Assembly (NCBI GenBank): GCA_024400275.1
Contig: JAKSMY010000021.1
Coordinates: 1-31,095 of the forward strand
Direction: 5' to 3'
Length of the DNA stretch: 31,095 nt
DNA from: Paludibacteraceae bacterium
GTDB lineage: Bacteria; Bacteroidota; Bacteroidia; Bacteroidales; Paludibacteraceae
Below the pieces are notes generated by a model, which saw only the letters and a list, made by a program, of their open reading frames with translations, ran no database searches and had not been told where the DNA came from. Each line of letters starts with the position of its first letter. The stretch's first letter is position 1. Below are positions 21,160 through 28,459 of the stretch, piece by piece. Made by a program: the position numbers and the translations under genes.

Positions 21160-21774
21160 ATGGAACAACTATTACACATAGATCAAACATGGCTTGTAGC
21201 CATCAATAATTGGCATGCTCCTTGGGCAGATACGCTGATGTGGATTGTATCGGGTAAGGCGACGTGGCTGCCTCTTTACGCGGTATTGGTAGGTTTATTG
21301 TGGTGGCGTTGTGGGTGGAAAAAAACCCTTGTTATGTTGGCAGGTTTCGGTGTGGCAGTAGGCTTGAGCGATTATATATCGTCGGGTATTATTAAGCATT
21401 GGGTATGCCGTCCTCGTCCCACGCATGAGCCGGCATTGGAGGGGCTGCTGCATATTGTTAATAATTACCGAGGCGGGCACTACGGTTTTGTCAGCAGTCA
21501 TGCTGCCAACACGATGTCTTGTGCTTTACTGTTCTCGTTGATTTGGAAGAATTGGAAAGCCACCCTTCCGCTTATGTTGTGGGTGGCAATGAATTGTTAT
21601 TCAAGAATGTATTTAGGGGTTCATTACCCGGGTGATATAGTTGGTGGACTGATTGTGGGAACGATAATGGCTGTTATTGTTTACCGGTTGTTGCAGGTTC
21701 TTTTTGCATCTTCGGCATTGAGCCGATTGGGTTTCGAGGCTGGCGAGGGGCTTGTGTCAACTGCTCATTCATAA
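21160..21774 (+). CDS. PAP2 family membrane phosphatase (lipid or undecaprenyl pyrophosphate phosphatase type)
   Basis: 204 residues with about five membrane segments. The three-part PAP2 signature is present: KHWVCRPRP (K79 to P87), SSHAANT (112-118, with H114) and SRMYLGVHYPGDIVGG, whose His is the expected nucleophile. Such enzymes remove phosphate from lipid phosphates such as undecaprenyl pyrophosphate or phosphatidylglycerol phosphate; the substrate is not resolved here. The C-terminal 33 codons overlap, tail to tail, the opposing small secreted protein gene by 101 bases. The last 20 or so residues (SSALSRLGFEAGEGLVSTAHS) are hydrophilic and unlike the family, as expected if the overlap arose by loss of an earlier stop. 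Confidence 0.9.
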   Translation: MEQLLHIDQTWLVAINNWHAPWADTLMWIVSGKATWLPLYAVLVGLLWWRCGWKKTLVMLAGFGVAVGLSDYISSGIIKHWVCRPRPTHEPALEGLLHIVNNYRGGHYGFVSSHAANTMSCALLFSLIWKNWKATLPLMLWVAMNCYSRMYLGVHYPGDIVGGLIVGTIMAVIVYRLLQVLFASSALSRLGFEAGEGLVSTAHS

Positions 21775-22063
21775 AGCGGTCGTATTGTTCGGGTGTTAAT
21801 ATCTGCTTCAGTTCGTTCATTTGGTTGAATAATCGTTGCAAAGCCTCCGAACGTGTATTGCTCACGGCACGCTGCTTGGCGTACTTGAGATACATAAAAT
21901 ACAACTGTTTGCGTTGAACACTATCGGTCAGTTCCAAATAGCGGCACAGACGTTCTGTTTGTTTCTCAGCCTCCTCTTGCGGGCTACGCTGCTTGACCTC
22001 CTGACCTGCTATGTACCAAGGAAGACAAGCCATAAATAATAATAGTAAAAGACAACGTTTCAT
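21674..22063 (-). CDS. Small secreted protein, DUF4890/Spy-like
   Basis: 129 residues from Met 22063 (MKRCLLLLLFMACLPWYIAGQ, a signal peptide with possible cleavage after IAG). The mature part is helical and charged: QEEAEKQTERLCRYLELTDSVQRKQLYFMYLKYAKQR and QMNELKQILTPEQYDRFM. The LTPEQYDRF motif is shared by Spy/LTXXQ-type and DUF4890 proteins of Bacteroidota; the family's function there is not established. The C-terminal third lies antisense to the PAP2 gene. The start is only 25 bases from that of the divergent permease gene and no promoter is recognisable in the gap. Confidence 0.72.
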   Translation of the reverse strand: MKRCLLLLLFMACLPWYIAGQEVKQRSPQEEAEKQTERLCRYLELTDSVQRKQLYFMYLKYAKQRAVSNTRSEALQRLFNQMNELKQILTPEQYDRFMNEQLTQAPRQPRNPIGSMPKMQKEPATTGKQ

Positions 22064-22088
22064 ATACGGTAAAATTGCCACAAAAATT

Positions 22089-23315
22089 ATGCCATTACGA
22101 GCCGAAACATTTATAGCATCGCGACTTTATTTCTCGCACGACGAGGACCATCGCGCTTCACGCCCTGCCGTCAAGGTGGCATTGGCGGGCATGATAATCG
22201 GTGTTTTGGTGATGATTTTGAGTTTTTGTGTCGTTGTGGGTTTCAAACGCACCATTTCCGAACAGATAGCAGGTTTTGGTTCACATATACAGGTTACCAG
22301 TTTTGAAAGCAACAACACGCACGAACTGTCTCCCATTACGGTTACTGATTCGTTGCTTGATGTGTTGGCTACTCTTCCGCATTCCAAACAGGTACATTCT
22401 TTTTTAACCAAACCGGCGGTAATCAAAACGCCCGATGCTTTTCATGGTATTGTACTGAAGGGTACGTCTTATTGGGATTATTTTGCTTCTCATCTGATAG
22501 CCGGTACACTGCCCGAATCGTCTCAGCAGGTCTTGGTCTCGCAGCGGGTTGCTTCGCTTATGAACTTTGGCGTAGATAGTACGTTTTTCTGCTATTTTGT
22601 GGGTGAGAATCTTCGAGTTCGCAAACTGACTGTATCGGGTATTTATCAAACGGGTTTCAGCGAGTTTGATAATCAGTTTATTTTATCTAACGAGTCGCTT
22701 ATTCGTGGTGTCAATCACTGGAATGATTCGTTGGTGTCCGGCATTGAGATTTTGATTGACGATTTGGATAATTTGGACGAAGCATACGATGATGTCTATT
22801 TTGCGATGGTCAATCATGTGCATGATGATGGTGAGTTCTTGTACACACAAACCCTTCAGCAACTCAATCCACAGATATTCTCGTGGTTGGATTTGTTGGA
22901 TATGAATGTGGTAGTCATTATTATTCTTATGCTGTGTGTGTCGGGCTTTAATATCGTCTCGGGTCTAATTATTCTTATTTTGGATAGTGTCCACCTGATA
23001 GGTCTGCTCAAGGCACTTGGTGCCGATAATGCGTTTGTGCGTCGCGTCTTTATTACGCGTTCCACTTTGTTGGTTATGAAGGGCTTGCTTTGGGGTAATC
23101 TTATTGGATTGGGTATGGCGGCATTACAGTATTTCACGCATTTCCTGCCTTTAGATGCCGCCAGTTATTATGTTAATTACGTTCCTGTTGCCTTCCCGTG
23201 GACGGCTCTTGTTCTGCTCGATATAGGTACGTTATTTATTGCTCTGCTTATTCTTATGGCTCCGTCTGCTATCGTCACACGTATATCACCTGTCAAAGTC
23301 CTGCACTTTGACTAA
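22089..23315 (+). CDS. FtsX-type ABC transporter permease, LolC/LolE-like
   Basis: 408 residues from ATG 22089 (MPLRAETFIASRLYFSHDEDHRASRPAVKVALAGM); the longer frame from 22011 overlaps the divergent gene and lacks family similarity. One membrane segment at about 30-53, a large periplasmic MacB-PCD-like domain, and three C-terminal membrane segments (MNVVVIIILMLCVSGFNIVSGLIILIL, TRSTLLVMKGLLWGNLIGLGMAAL, FPWTALVLLDIGTLFIALLILM) form the 1+3 topology of lipoprotein-releasing permeases. The xARLYF...S(R)PAVKVALAGM start is typical of the LolC/E family. Bacteroidota often use a single such permease. No ATPase gene is adjacent. GSCFA and RluA genes follow closely. Confidence 0.87.
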   Translation: MPLRAETFIASRLYFSHDEDHRASRPAVKVALAGMIIGVLVMILSFCVVVGFKRTISEQIAGFGSHIQVTSFESNNTHELSPITVTDSLLDVLATLPHSKQVHSFLTKPAVIKTPDAFHGIVLKGTSYWDYFASHLIAGTLPESSQQVLVSQRVASLMNFGVDSTFFCYFVGENLRVRKLTVSGIYQTGFSEFDNQFILSNESLIRGVNHWNDSLVSGIEILIDDLDNLDEAYDDVYFAMVNHVHDDGEFLYTQTLQQLNPQIFSWLDLLDMNVVVIIILMLCVSGFNIVSGLIILILDSVHLIGLLKALGADNAFVRRVFITRSTLLVMKGLLWGNLIGLGMAALQYFTHFLPLDAASYYVNYVPVAFPWTALVLLDIGTLFIALLILMAPSAIVTRISPVKVLHFD

Positions 23316-23329
23316 TAATTATACCTCAC

Positions 23330-24133
23330 ATGGAATTCTATACAAAAGTTACTATTAAGAACAACCCTTGGCAACTGTCTGTAGAAGATAAGATTCTTCT
23401 CCTTGGTTCATGTTTCTCCACCAATATGGCGGATAAGATGAAGGAGTATTACATGCGGGTTACCTCCAATCCTGCCGGCACGTTGTATAATCCTATTTCT
23501 ATAGCGCACCACATGGAGGGGGAAGAAGTAGAGAATGCCGATGTTATTATCATCACTTTCGGTACGTCATGGGTGTATGAGTTAGATGGCAAGGTGGTGG
23601 ATAATTGTCAGAAACGACCTGCCAATCTCTTTACGCGCAGACGGCTAACCATTGACGACATCGTTCAAACATGGAAACCTATCTTGGATCGTTATGCCAA
23701 GAAACGCTTTATCTTTACCGTATCGCCTATCAGGCACATCAAGGACGGCTTGCACGAAAACCAAATCAGCAAGGCTATCTTGCTGCAAGCGATTGATGAA
23801 CTCCACCGTGGTGCAATAGCACGAATCAGTTATTTTCCGGCATACGAGATTATGTTGGACGAGTTACGTGATTATCGTTTCTACGCCGAAGACATGTTGC
23901 ACCCGTCTGCTGTTGCAATCAATTACCTTTGGGAACGGTTCCGTATCAAGTATATGTATAAGCAACTGACAGCAGATAATTTACATTCGTTGCATCAACT
24001 GTGGTTGGATAAACACCATAAAATCCTTCACCCCGATTCCGAAGATGCCAAAGTGTTTGAGCAACATGTCAAACAGGAATATACTCTGCTTGCCAAACGA
24101 TTCTCGTGGCTGAATACAGAATTAAATAACTAA
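23330..24133 (+). CDS. GSCFA-domain protein (SGNH-hydrolase-like)
   Basis: 267 residues. The defining motif is GSCFS at 26-30 within KILLLGSCFSTNMADKMKEY, and the block NPAGTLYNPISIAHHME follows, both diagnostic of the GSCFA family. The family resembles SGNH hydrolases: Ser27 would be the nucleophile and the C-terminal EDMLHPSAVAINYLW would supply the Asp-x-x-His pair. Middle blocks are IITFGTSWVYE and FTVSPIRHIKDGLHENQISKAIL. No signal peptide is present, so it is probably cytoplasmic. The substrate is unknown. It starts 14 bases after the permease. Confidence 0.92.
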   Translation: MEFYTKVTIKNNPWQLSVEDKILLLGSCFSTNMADKMKEYYMRVTSNPAGTLYNPISIAHHMEGEEVENADVIIITFGTSWVYELDGKVVDNCQKRPANLFTRRRLTIDDIVQTWKPILDRYAKKRFIFTVSPIRHIKDGLHENQISKAILLQAIDELHRGAIARISYFPAYEIMLDELRDYRFYAEDMLHPSAVAINYLWERFRIKYMYKQLTADNLHSLHQLWLDKHHKILHPDSEDAKVFEQHVKQEYTLLAKRFSWLNTELNN

Positions 24134-24136
24134 AAT

Positions 24137-24817
24137 ATGCAAGTTATATACGAAGATAATCACATTATCGCCGTCAATAAAACGTGCAACGAGATTGTGC
24201 AAGGCGACAAGACGGGCGATGAGCCCCTCTGCGAAACGGTTAAGGCTTATATTAAGGTCAAGTATAATAAACCCGGAGAGGTCTTTTTGGGTGTTACGCA
24301 TCGTTTGGATCGTCCCACCAGTGGGGTAGTGCTCTTTGCACGCACGTCGAAAGCGCTGGCACGACTCAATGATATGTTCAAATCGCATGAGCAGATTCAT
24401 AAAACCTATTGGGCAATTGTGGAAAAAGCACCTGCCGTGCCCGAAGGACGCTTGGAGAATATGTTGGTCAGAAACGAAAAACTAAACAAGTCCTTTATAG
24501 CTAAGCCCGGAACAAAAGATGCCAAACAAGCCGTTTTGACCTACAAAACCCTATCGCAGGGAGATCGATACACCTTATTGGAAATCAACTTGCAAACAGG
24601 ACGACATCACCAGATAAGATGCCAGTTGGCAGCAATAGGCTGCCCCATCAAAGGTGACCTCAAATATGGGGCTAAACGAAGTAATCCGGACGGTGGTATA
24701 TGCCTACATGCGCGTCAAGTAGAGTTTATTCACCCTGTGTCTAAAGAGCCTGTCTGCATTACAGCTCCCGTGCCCGAAGATAATTTATGGAAAGCATTAA
24801 CATCTAATAACATATAA
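24137..24817 (+). CDS. RluA family pseudouridine synthase
   Basis: 226 residues, without an S4 domain. The catalytic motif is HRLDRPTSGVVLFARTSKA with the catalytic Asp at 58, and later blocks are LLEINLQTGRHHQIRCQLAAIG and IKGDLKYGA, ICLHARQVEFIHPVSKEP. It isomerises uridine to pseudouridine in rRNA or tRNA; the target cannot be assigned because small RluA-type enzymes (RluC/D, TruC, RluA) are hard to separate by eye. It starts three bases after the GSCFA stop and is followed after one base by the secreted pectate-lyase-like gene. Confidence 0.93.
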   Translation: MQVIYEDNHIIAVNKTCNEIVQGDKTGDEPLCETVKAYIKVKYNKPGEVFLGVTHRLDRPTSGVVLFARTSKALARLNDMFKSHEQIHKTYWAIVEKAPAVPEGRLENMLVRNEKLNKSFIAKPGTKDAKQAVLTYKTLSQGDRYTLLEINLQTGRHHQIRCQLAAIGCPIKGDLKYGAKRSNPDGGICLHARQVEFIHPVSKEPVCITAPVPEDNLWKALTSNNI

Positions 24818-24818
24818 T

Positions 24819-26465
24819 ATGAAAAAGTACATCGGTTTAGTCGCTTTGTTGATAGGCAGTTGCTGCTGTTGGGCAGAACAAGTTATCGCTTTTCCTAATG
24901 CCGAAGGTTTTGGCAAGTACGCCACCGGAGGACGAGGAGGCAAGGTTTATTACGTCACGTCTTTGGCAGATTGCACCGATGCCGACTTAGTGCCGGGTAC
25001 GCTCCGTTGGGCGTTGCGTGAAGGCGACGATACACCACGTACTATCTTATTCAAGGTGTGCGGCACTATTTATCTCACGTCCAAACTAAAAATGGCGCAC
25101 CCCAATGTCACTATCGCCGGTCAGACAGCACCGGGGGGAGGTATATGTATAGCAGGGGCTAATATATACGTGTGCAAACCCAATGTGATTATTCGTCATA
25201 TTCGTTTCCGCGCAGGCGATATGCCAGCCACGAATTTTCCTGCTTTGGACGTTGAAAATACGCAACGGGTTATCATAGACCACTGCTCTTTTACATGGTC
25301 TATGGAAGAGTGTATGACCATGTACGACACCGATTCCACCACCGTGCAGTACTGTATCATTGGCGAAGGTTTATACAATAGCAAACATTCAAAGGGTACG
25401 CGAGCCTACGCCACACAGTGGGGTGGGGAACACTCTACCATGCACCACTGCTTGATTACCAATAGTTATAACCGTTGCCCACGTTTCAATGGTGTACGCG
25501 ACGAGGCTGACCTAAAAAGCGGCAAGCACAATCACGACGCACAAGTCGTTAGCGAGTTTGCCAATAACGTGGTCTTCAACTGGGGCAAACAAAACGCACT
25601 CTATGGTGGCGAATGTGATACCACCAAGAATCGTGATGCCGAAGGACATCTATTGGGCTATAACGAGGTCTATATGCTCAATAACTGGTTCCAAGTCGGA
25701 CCTGCCACACGGGCGTATATGTCCTCTACGTCCAAGTATCGCTTCGTCGTGCCTAACACGTCAAAGGGGTACGGCTCATGGCTCTTGCGAGGCAATCGTT
25801 TCTCGGTGGATTTACCGCTTAATAACAATAATATACCTGCCGATTGGCCTGCCGGTGCGCCTATCTTGTCTGAAATGCGTGACTCATCTCAACTCAACCT
25901 ACAGTCGGCTGCTGATGCTTACACCACGGTCTGTGCCTCTGCCGGAGCGTGGCTGCCTAGACTGGACGAAGAAGATAATCGTCTGCTCAAAGAGGCTGCC
26001 GGACTGATTGAACCTCAGTTTACAGGACCCACTGCACCCTCGTATATCGGCATTATAGATTCGCAAAACGACATCACTTTCTCTCGGCAGGACTATTTCT
26101 TGGTAGATGGCGTAGCCACGGGCGGTTATCCTTTCTTGGACGCTGTGGAAGGTGATAAACTCGCGTTAGATACCGACGGCGACGGATTGCCTGATAACTA
26201 CGAGACACAGCAGGGACTCAACCCTAATAACCCTTCCGATGGGGCTCAGATAGGAGAAAACGGCTATTCGCATCTGGAAACGTATCTCAACGGTGTAGCC
26301 GATGGCGTTATTGACAAAACACAATACGAGACGGAAACATATATCTCTCAGGAACCTACGCCAACCGGAATATGGCCTGCTCAAGACGATGATCTGCCTG
26401 TCAAATTTATACACAGAGGTTCTTTATACATCTCTCGTAATGGCAGGATATATACTATTTTATGA
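24819..26465 (+). CDS. Secreted pectate-lyase-like (PL1) beta-helix protein with calcium-binding repeat
   Basis: 548 residues. The N-terminus MKKYIGLVALLIGSCCCWAEQ is a signal sequence; IGSC is a weak lipobox, so either cleavage after CWA or lipid anchoring is possible. The mature part starts FPNAEGFGKYATGGRGGKVYYVTSLAD, and TLRWALRE, NVTIAGQTAPGGGICI, NVIIRHIRFRAGD and NRCPRFNG match the PL1-like enzymes of Bacteroidota. From residue 451, DTDGDGLPDNYETQQGLNPNN is a thrombospondin-3-like Ca-binding loop. The C-terminus SLYISRNGRIYTIL resembles the end of the phosphoesterase at 13815. It probably degrades plant or algal pectin-like polymers, though no polysaccharide-utilisation genes (susC/D) are adjacent. 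It overlaps the next gene by 4 bases. Confidence 0.88.
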   Translation: MKKYIGLVALLIGSCCCWAEQVIAFPNAEGFGKYATGGRGGKVYYVTSLADCTDADLVPGTLRWALREGDDTPRTILFKVCGTIYLTSKLKMAHPNVTIAGQTAPGGGICIAGANIYVCKPNVIIRHIRFRAGDMPATNFPALDVENTQRVIIDHCSFTWSMEECMTMYDTDSTTVQYCIIGEGLYNSKHSKGTRAYATQWGGEHSTMHHCLITNSYNRCPRFNGVRDEADLKSGKHNHDAQVVSEFANNVVFNWGKQNALYGGECDTTKNRDAEGHLLGYNEVYMLNNWFQVGPATRAYMSSTSKYRFVVPNTSKGYGSWLLRGNRFSVDLPLNNNNIPADWPAGAPILSEMRDSSQLNLQSAADAYTTVCASAGAWLPRLDEEDNRLLKEAAGLIEPQFTGPTAPSYIGIIDSQNDITFSRQDYFLVDGVATGGYPFLDAVEGDKLALDTDGDGLPDNYETQQGLNPNNPSDGAQIGENGYSHLETYLNGVADGVIDKTQYETETYISQEPTPTGIWPAQDDDLPVKFIHRGSLYISRNGRIYTIL

Positions 26466-27544
26466 AGTGGCTGCAAAGTAAACCGTTTTTATTATTGCTG
26501 CTCCCGCTGTTAGGTGTGATTATCTGGTGCTCACTAACCAATCGCAACGAGCAACTGAAGGCGTTAGATATACGTCCTGTCGCTTCGTCGGCTCAGGCGT
26601 GGCAGAAATACCTGTGCAACCGATATAGCGACTTGGGCATTTATGGCTTGGAATTGGAAACACTACAAGCCTTGACACTCGGCTATCGTGACGGTTTAGA
26701 TAAAGACCTCAAACGCTCTTTCTCCGCTGCCGGAGCTATGCACGTGTTGGCGGTGAGTGGCTTGCATACAGGTCTGTTGATGTCAGCTTTGATGGCACTA
26801 ATCACGTGCTTCGGATTACGTAAACCTTTGTATGAACAGAAGCAAAAACGTATCGTCATCAGTTGTTTTCTTATGCTCGTACTCATAATGTACGCTTACG
26901 TCACAGGCGGCAGCCCATCTGTGGTACGCAGCGTCATTATGGCGTGTCTTGGCTTATTGGCCTATATGACCTCAAGACATCCGGATATATTGAATATCAT
27001 CTGTGCCTCTGCATTTATTATGCTCATATTGGTACCGAACGATTGGTATTCTGTCTCTTTTCGCTTGAGTTATGCAGCGGTCATTGCCATCGTCCTTTTC
27101 ATAAAAGGGTGGCACAATCTGCTGCCGCCAGTCTATGGCAATCCGTGGAAAATAAAAATTGTTGGTTATGTGCATGAATTGGTCGGAGTCTCTATCGCAG
27201 CGCAAATGGGAACCTTGCCTTTTACTTTGTACTATTTCGGACAGATCAGTAATTATTTTCTCCTTACCAATCTTCTGATTATTCCTCTGGCTTGGCTGAT
27301 GATGCTTCTTTTTGTCTTTTTGTTTACCATAGGTTGGATAGCCCCGCTTGGAACGGCTTTGTCGTGGCTACTGATTAAGACAACATGGTGTATGAATACA
27401 TCGGTTAGATGGATAGAAAATCTGCCTTATGCTACCACCAATATAGCCCTGCCTGTCTTCGGTATAGTCTTGGTGGCTGCCGGTATTTGGGGATTCTTAA
27501 TCGTGTGGTATAGTGCCACTTCACAACGATTACAGTGGACATAA
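26462..27544 (+). CDS. ComEC/Rec2-family membrane protein, reduced form
   Basis: 360 residues starting in an ATGA overlap. The Competence domain is recognisable by AMHVLAVSGLHTGLLMSAL (92-110), GGSPSVVRSVIMA and the FRLSYAAVIAIVLF and AQMGTLPFTLYYFGQISNYFLLTNLLIIPL blocks, with about eight membrane segments. ComEC forms the inner-membrane channel for DNA uptake. Full-length Bacteroidota ComEC proteins are about 650-700 residues with an N-terminal DUF4131 region and, in many, a C-terminal metallo-beta-lactamase-like domain. Here only the channel domain and a short N-terminus remain, and the flanking genes leave no space for the missing parts. It may be a distinct short subfamily or a reduced gene; the open frame argues against simple decay. 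Confidence 0.85.
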   Translation: MKWLQSKPFLLLLLPLLGVIIWCSLTNRNEQLKALDIRPVASSAQAWQKYLCNRYSDLGIYGLELETLQALTLGYRDGLDKDLKRSFSAAGAMHVLAVSGLHTGLLMSALMALITCFGLRKPLYEQKQKRIVISCFLMLVLIMYAYVTGGSPSVVRSVIMACLGLLAYMTSRHPDILNIICASAFIMLILVPNDWYSVSFRLSYAAVIAIVLFIKGWHNLLPPVYGNPWKIKIVGYVHELVGVSIAAQMGTLPFTLYYFGQISNYFLLTNLLIIPLAWLMMLLFVFLFTIGWIAPLGTALSWLLIKTTWCMNTSVRWIENLPYATTNIALPVFGIVLVAAGIWGFLIVWYSATSQRLQWT

Positions 27545-27561
27545 TAAAATACTTTACAAAT

Positions 27562-28458
27562 ATGAATACAACAGGTCTAATTATTTATTCTTCTTTTATT
27601 GCCTATTTGGTCTTCATCAACTGGCTGACTTATATGCTTTTTCGCCGAGATAAGCATAATGCGCGCCACAACAAAGAAAGGGTTTCCGAACGTCATTTAC
27701 TCTTATGCAGTTGGCTTGGAGGAGCATTGGGGGCACGTATCGCCATGAAACGTTTACATCATAAGACGCACCATCTTAAATTTCGTGTCGTTGTACCGTT
27801 GGCTCTCTTATTGTGGCTCTTCCCGTTTGTAAGTATAACTGCTGTTTTTGCTATGCAGACCGGACCTGTCTTTACCACTGTCTTTATAATCCATCAGCAG
27901 TGGAAATATGGTGAGTCTTTTCTTGACGACTCCCTTCAGCATAAATGGGTCGATTACGACCAAATCAGCCCTAATATGGTGCGAGCCGTCATCGCTTCCG
28001 AGGATAATCTTTTCCAAAAACATCACGGCTTCTCACAGCGTGAAATACGGCAGGCGTGGAAGGAACATAAGCAGGGACAAGTCAAACACGGAGGAAGTAC
28101 TATTTCGCAACAAACGGCAAAGAATGTTTTCACTACCGGAAAACGTACATGGTGGAGAAAAGCCAGAGAAACATGGTACACCGTGCTCATCGAAACTTTC
28201 TGGGGGAAAAAACGCATTATGGAAGTCTATCTGAATGTTATTGAAATGGGACGGGGTATTTATGGTGCTGAAACGGCGGCTCAGTGCTACTTTCGGCATT
28301 CTGCCAAGAGACTGTCTCCTTCCGAAGCTGCTATTATTACAGCGGCTTTGCCCAACCCCCGTGTCTATAGCGTCATGCACCCGGGACCTTATATGCAACG
28401 TCGCCAACAACAAATTCTGAACCTAATGCCCAAAATGGGACCCATCAACCTTGAATAA
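27562..28458 (+). CDS. Fusion of DUF1294 membrane domain with monofunctional peptidoglycan glycosyltransferase (GT51, MtgA-like)
   Basis: 298 residues from ATG 27562; a GTG at 27535 inside comEC is an alternative. Residues 5-80 match DUF1294: INWLTYMLFRRDKHNAR, RVSERHLLLCSWLGGALGA, MKRLHHKTHHLKF. A membrane segment follows at about 75-98, then a GT51 domain (about 115-275) with SEDNLFQKHHGF (E147 catalytic), GGSTISQQTAKNVF, WWRKARETW, KKRIMEVYLNVIEMGRGIYGAE and SEAAIITAALPNPRVYS. GT51 enzymes polymerise lipid II into glycan strands on the periplasmic side. Likely topology: outside N-terminus, membrane segment, positive cytoplasmic loop, second membrane segment, periplasmic catalytic domain, so the second DUF1294 helix serves as the anchor. 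MtgA proteins are usually about 230 residues with a single plain anchor. Confidence 0.9.
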   Translation: MNTTGLIIYSSFIAYLVFINWLTYMLFRRDKHNARHNKERVSERHLLLCSWLGGALGARIAMKRLHHKTHHLKFRVVVPLALLLWLFPFVSITAVFAMQTGPVFTTVFIIHQQWKYGESFLDDSLQHKWVDYDQISPNMVRAVIASEDNLFQKHHGFSQREIRQAWKEHKQGQVKHGGSTISQQTAKNVFTTGKRTWWRKARETWYTVLIETFWGKKRIMEVYLNVIEMGRGIYGAETAAQCYFRHSAKRLSPSEAAIITAALPNPRVYSVMHPGPYMQRRQQQILNLMPKMGPINLE

Positions 28459-28459
28459 T

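Noticed and set aside
22064..22080. TAAAATTG at 22070 as a -7 element for the permease gene
   Set aside because: It differs from TAnnTTTG and there is no TTTG at the right distance upstream.
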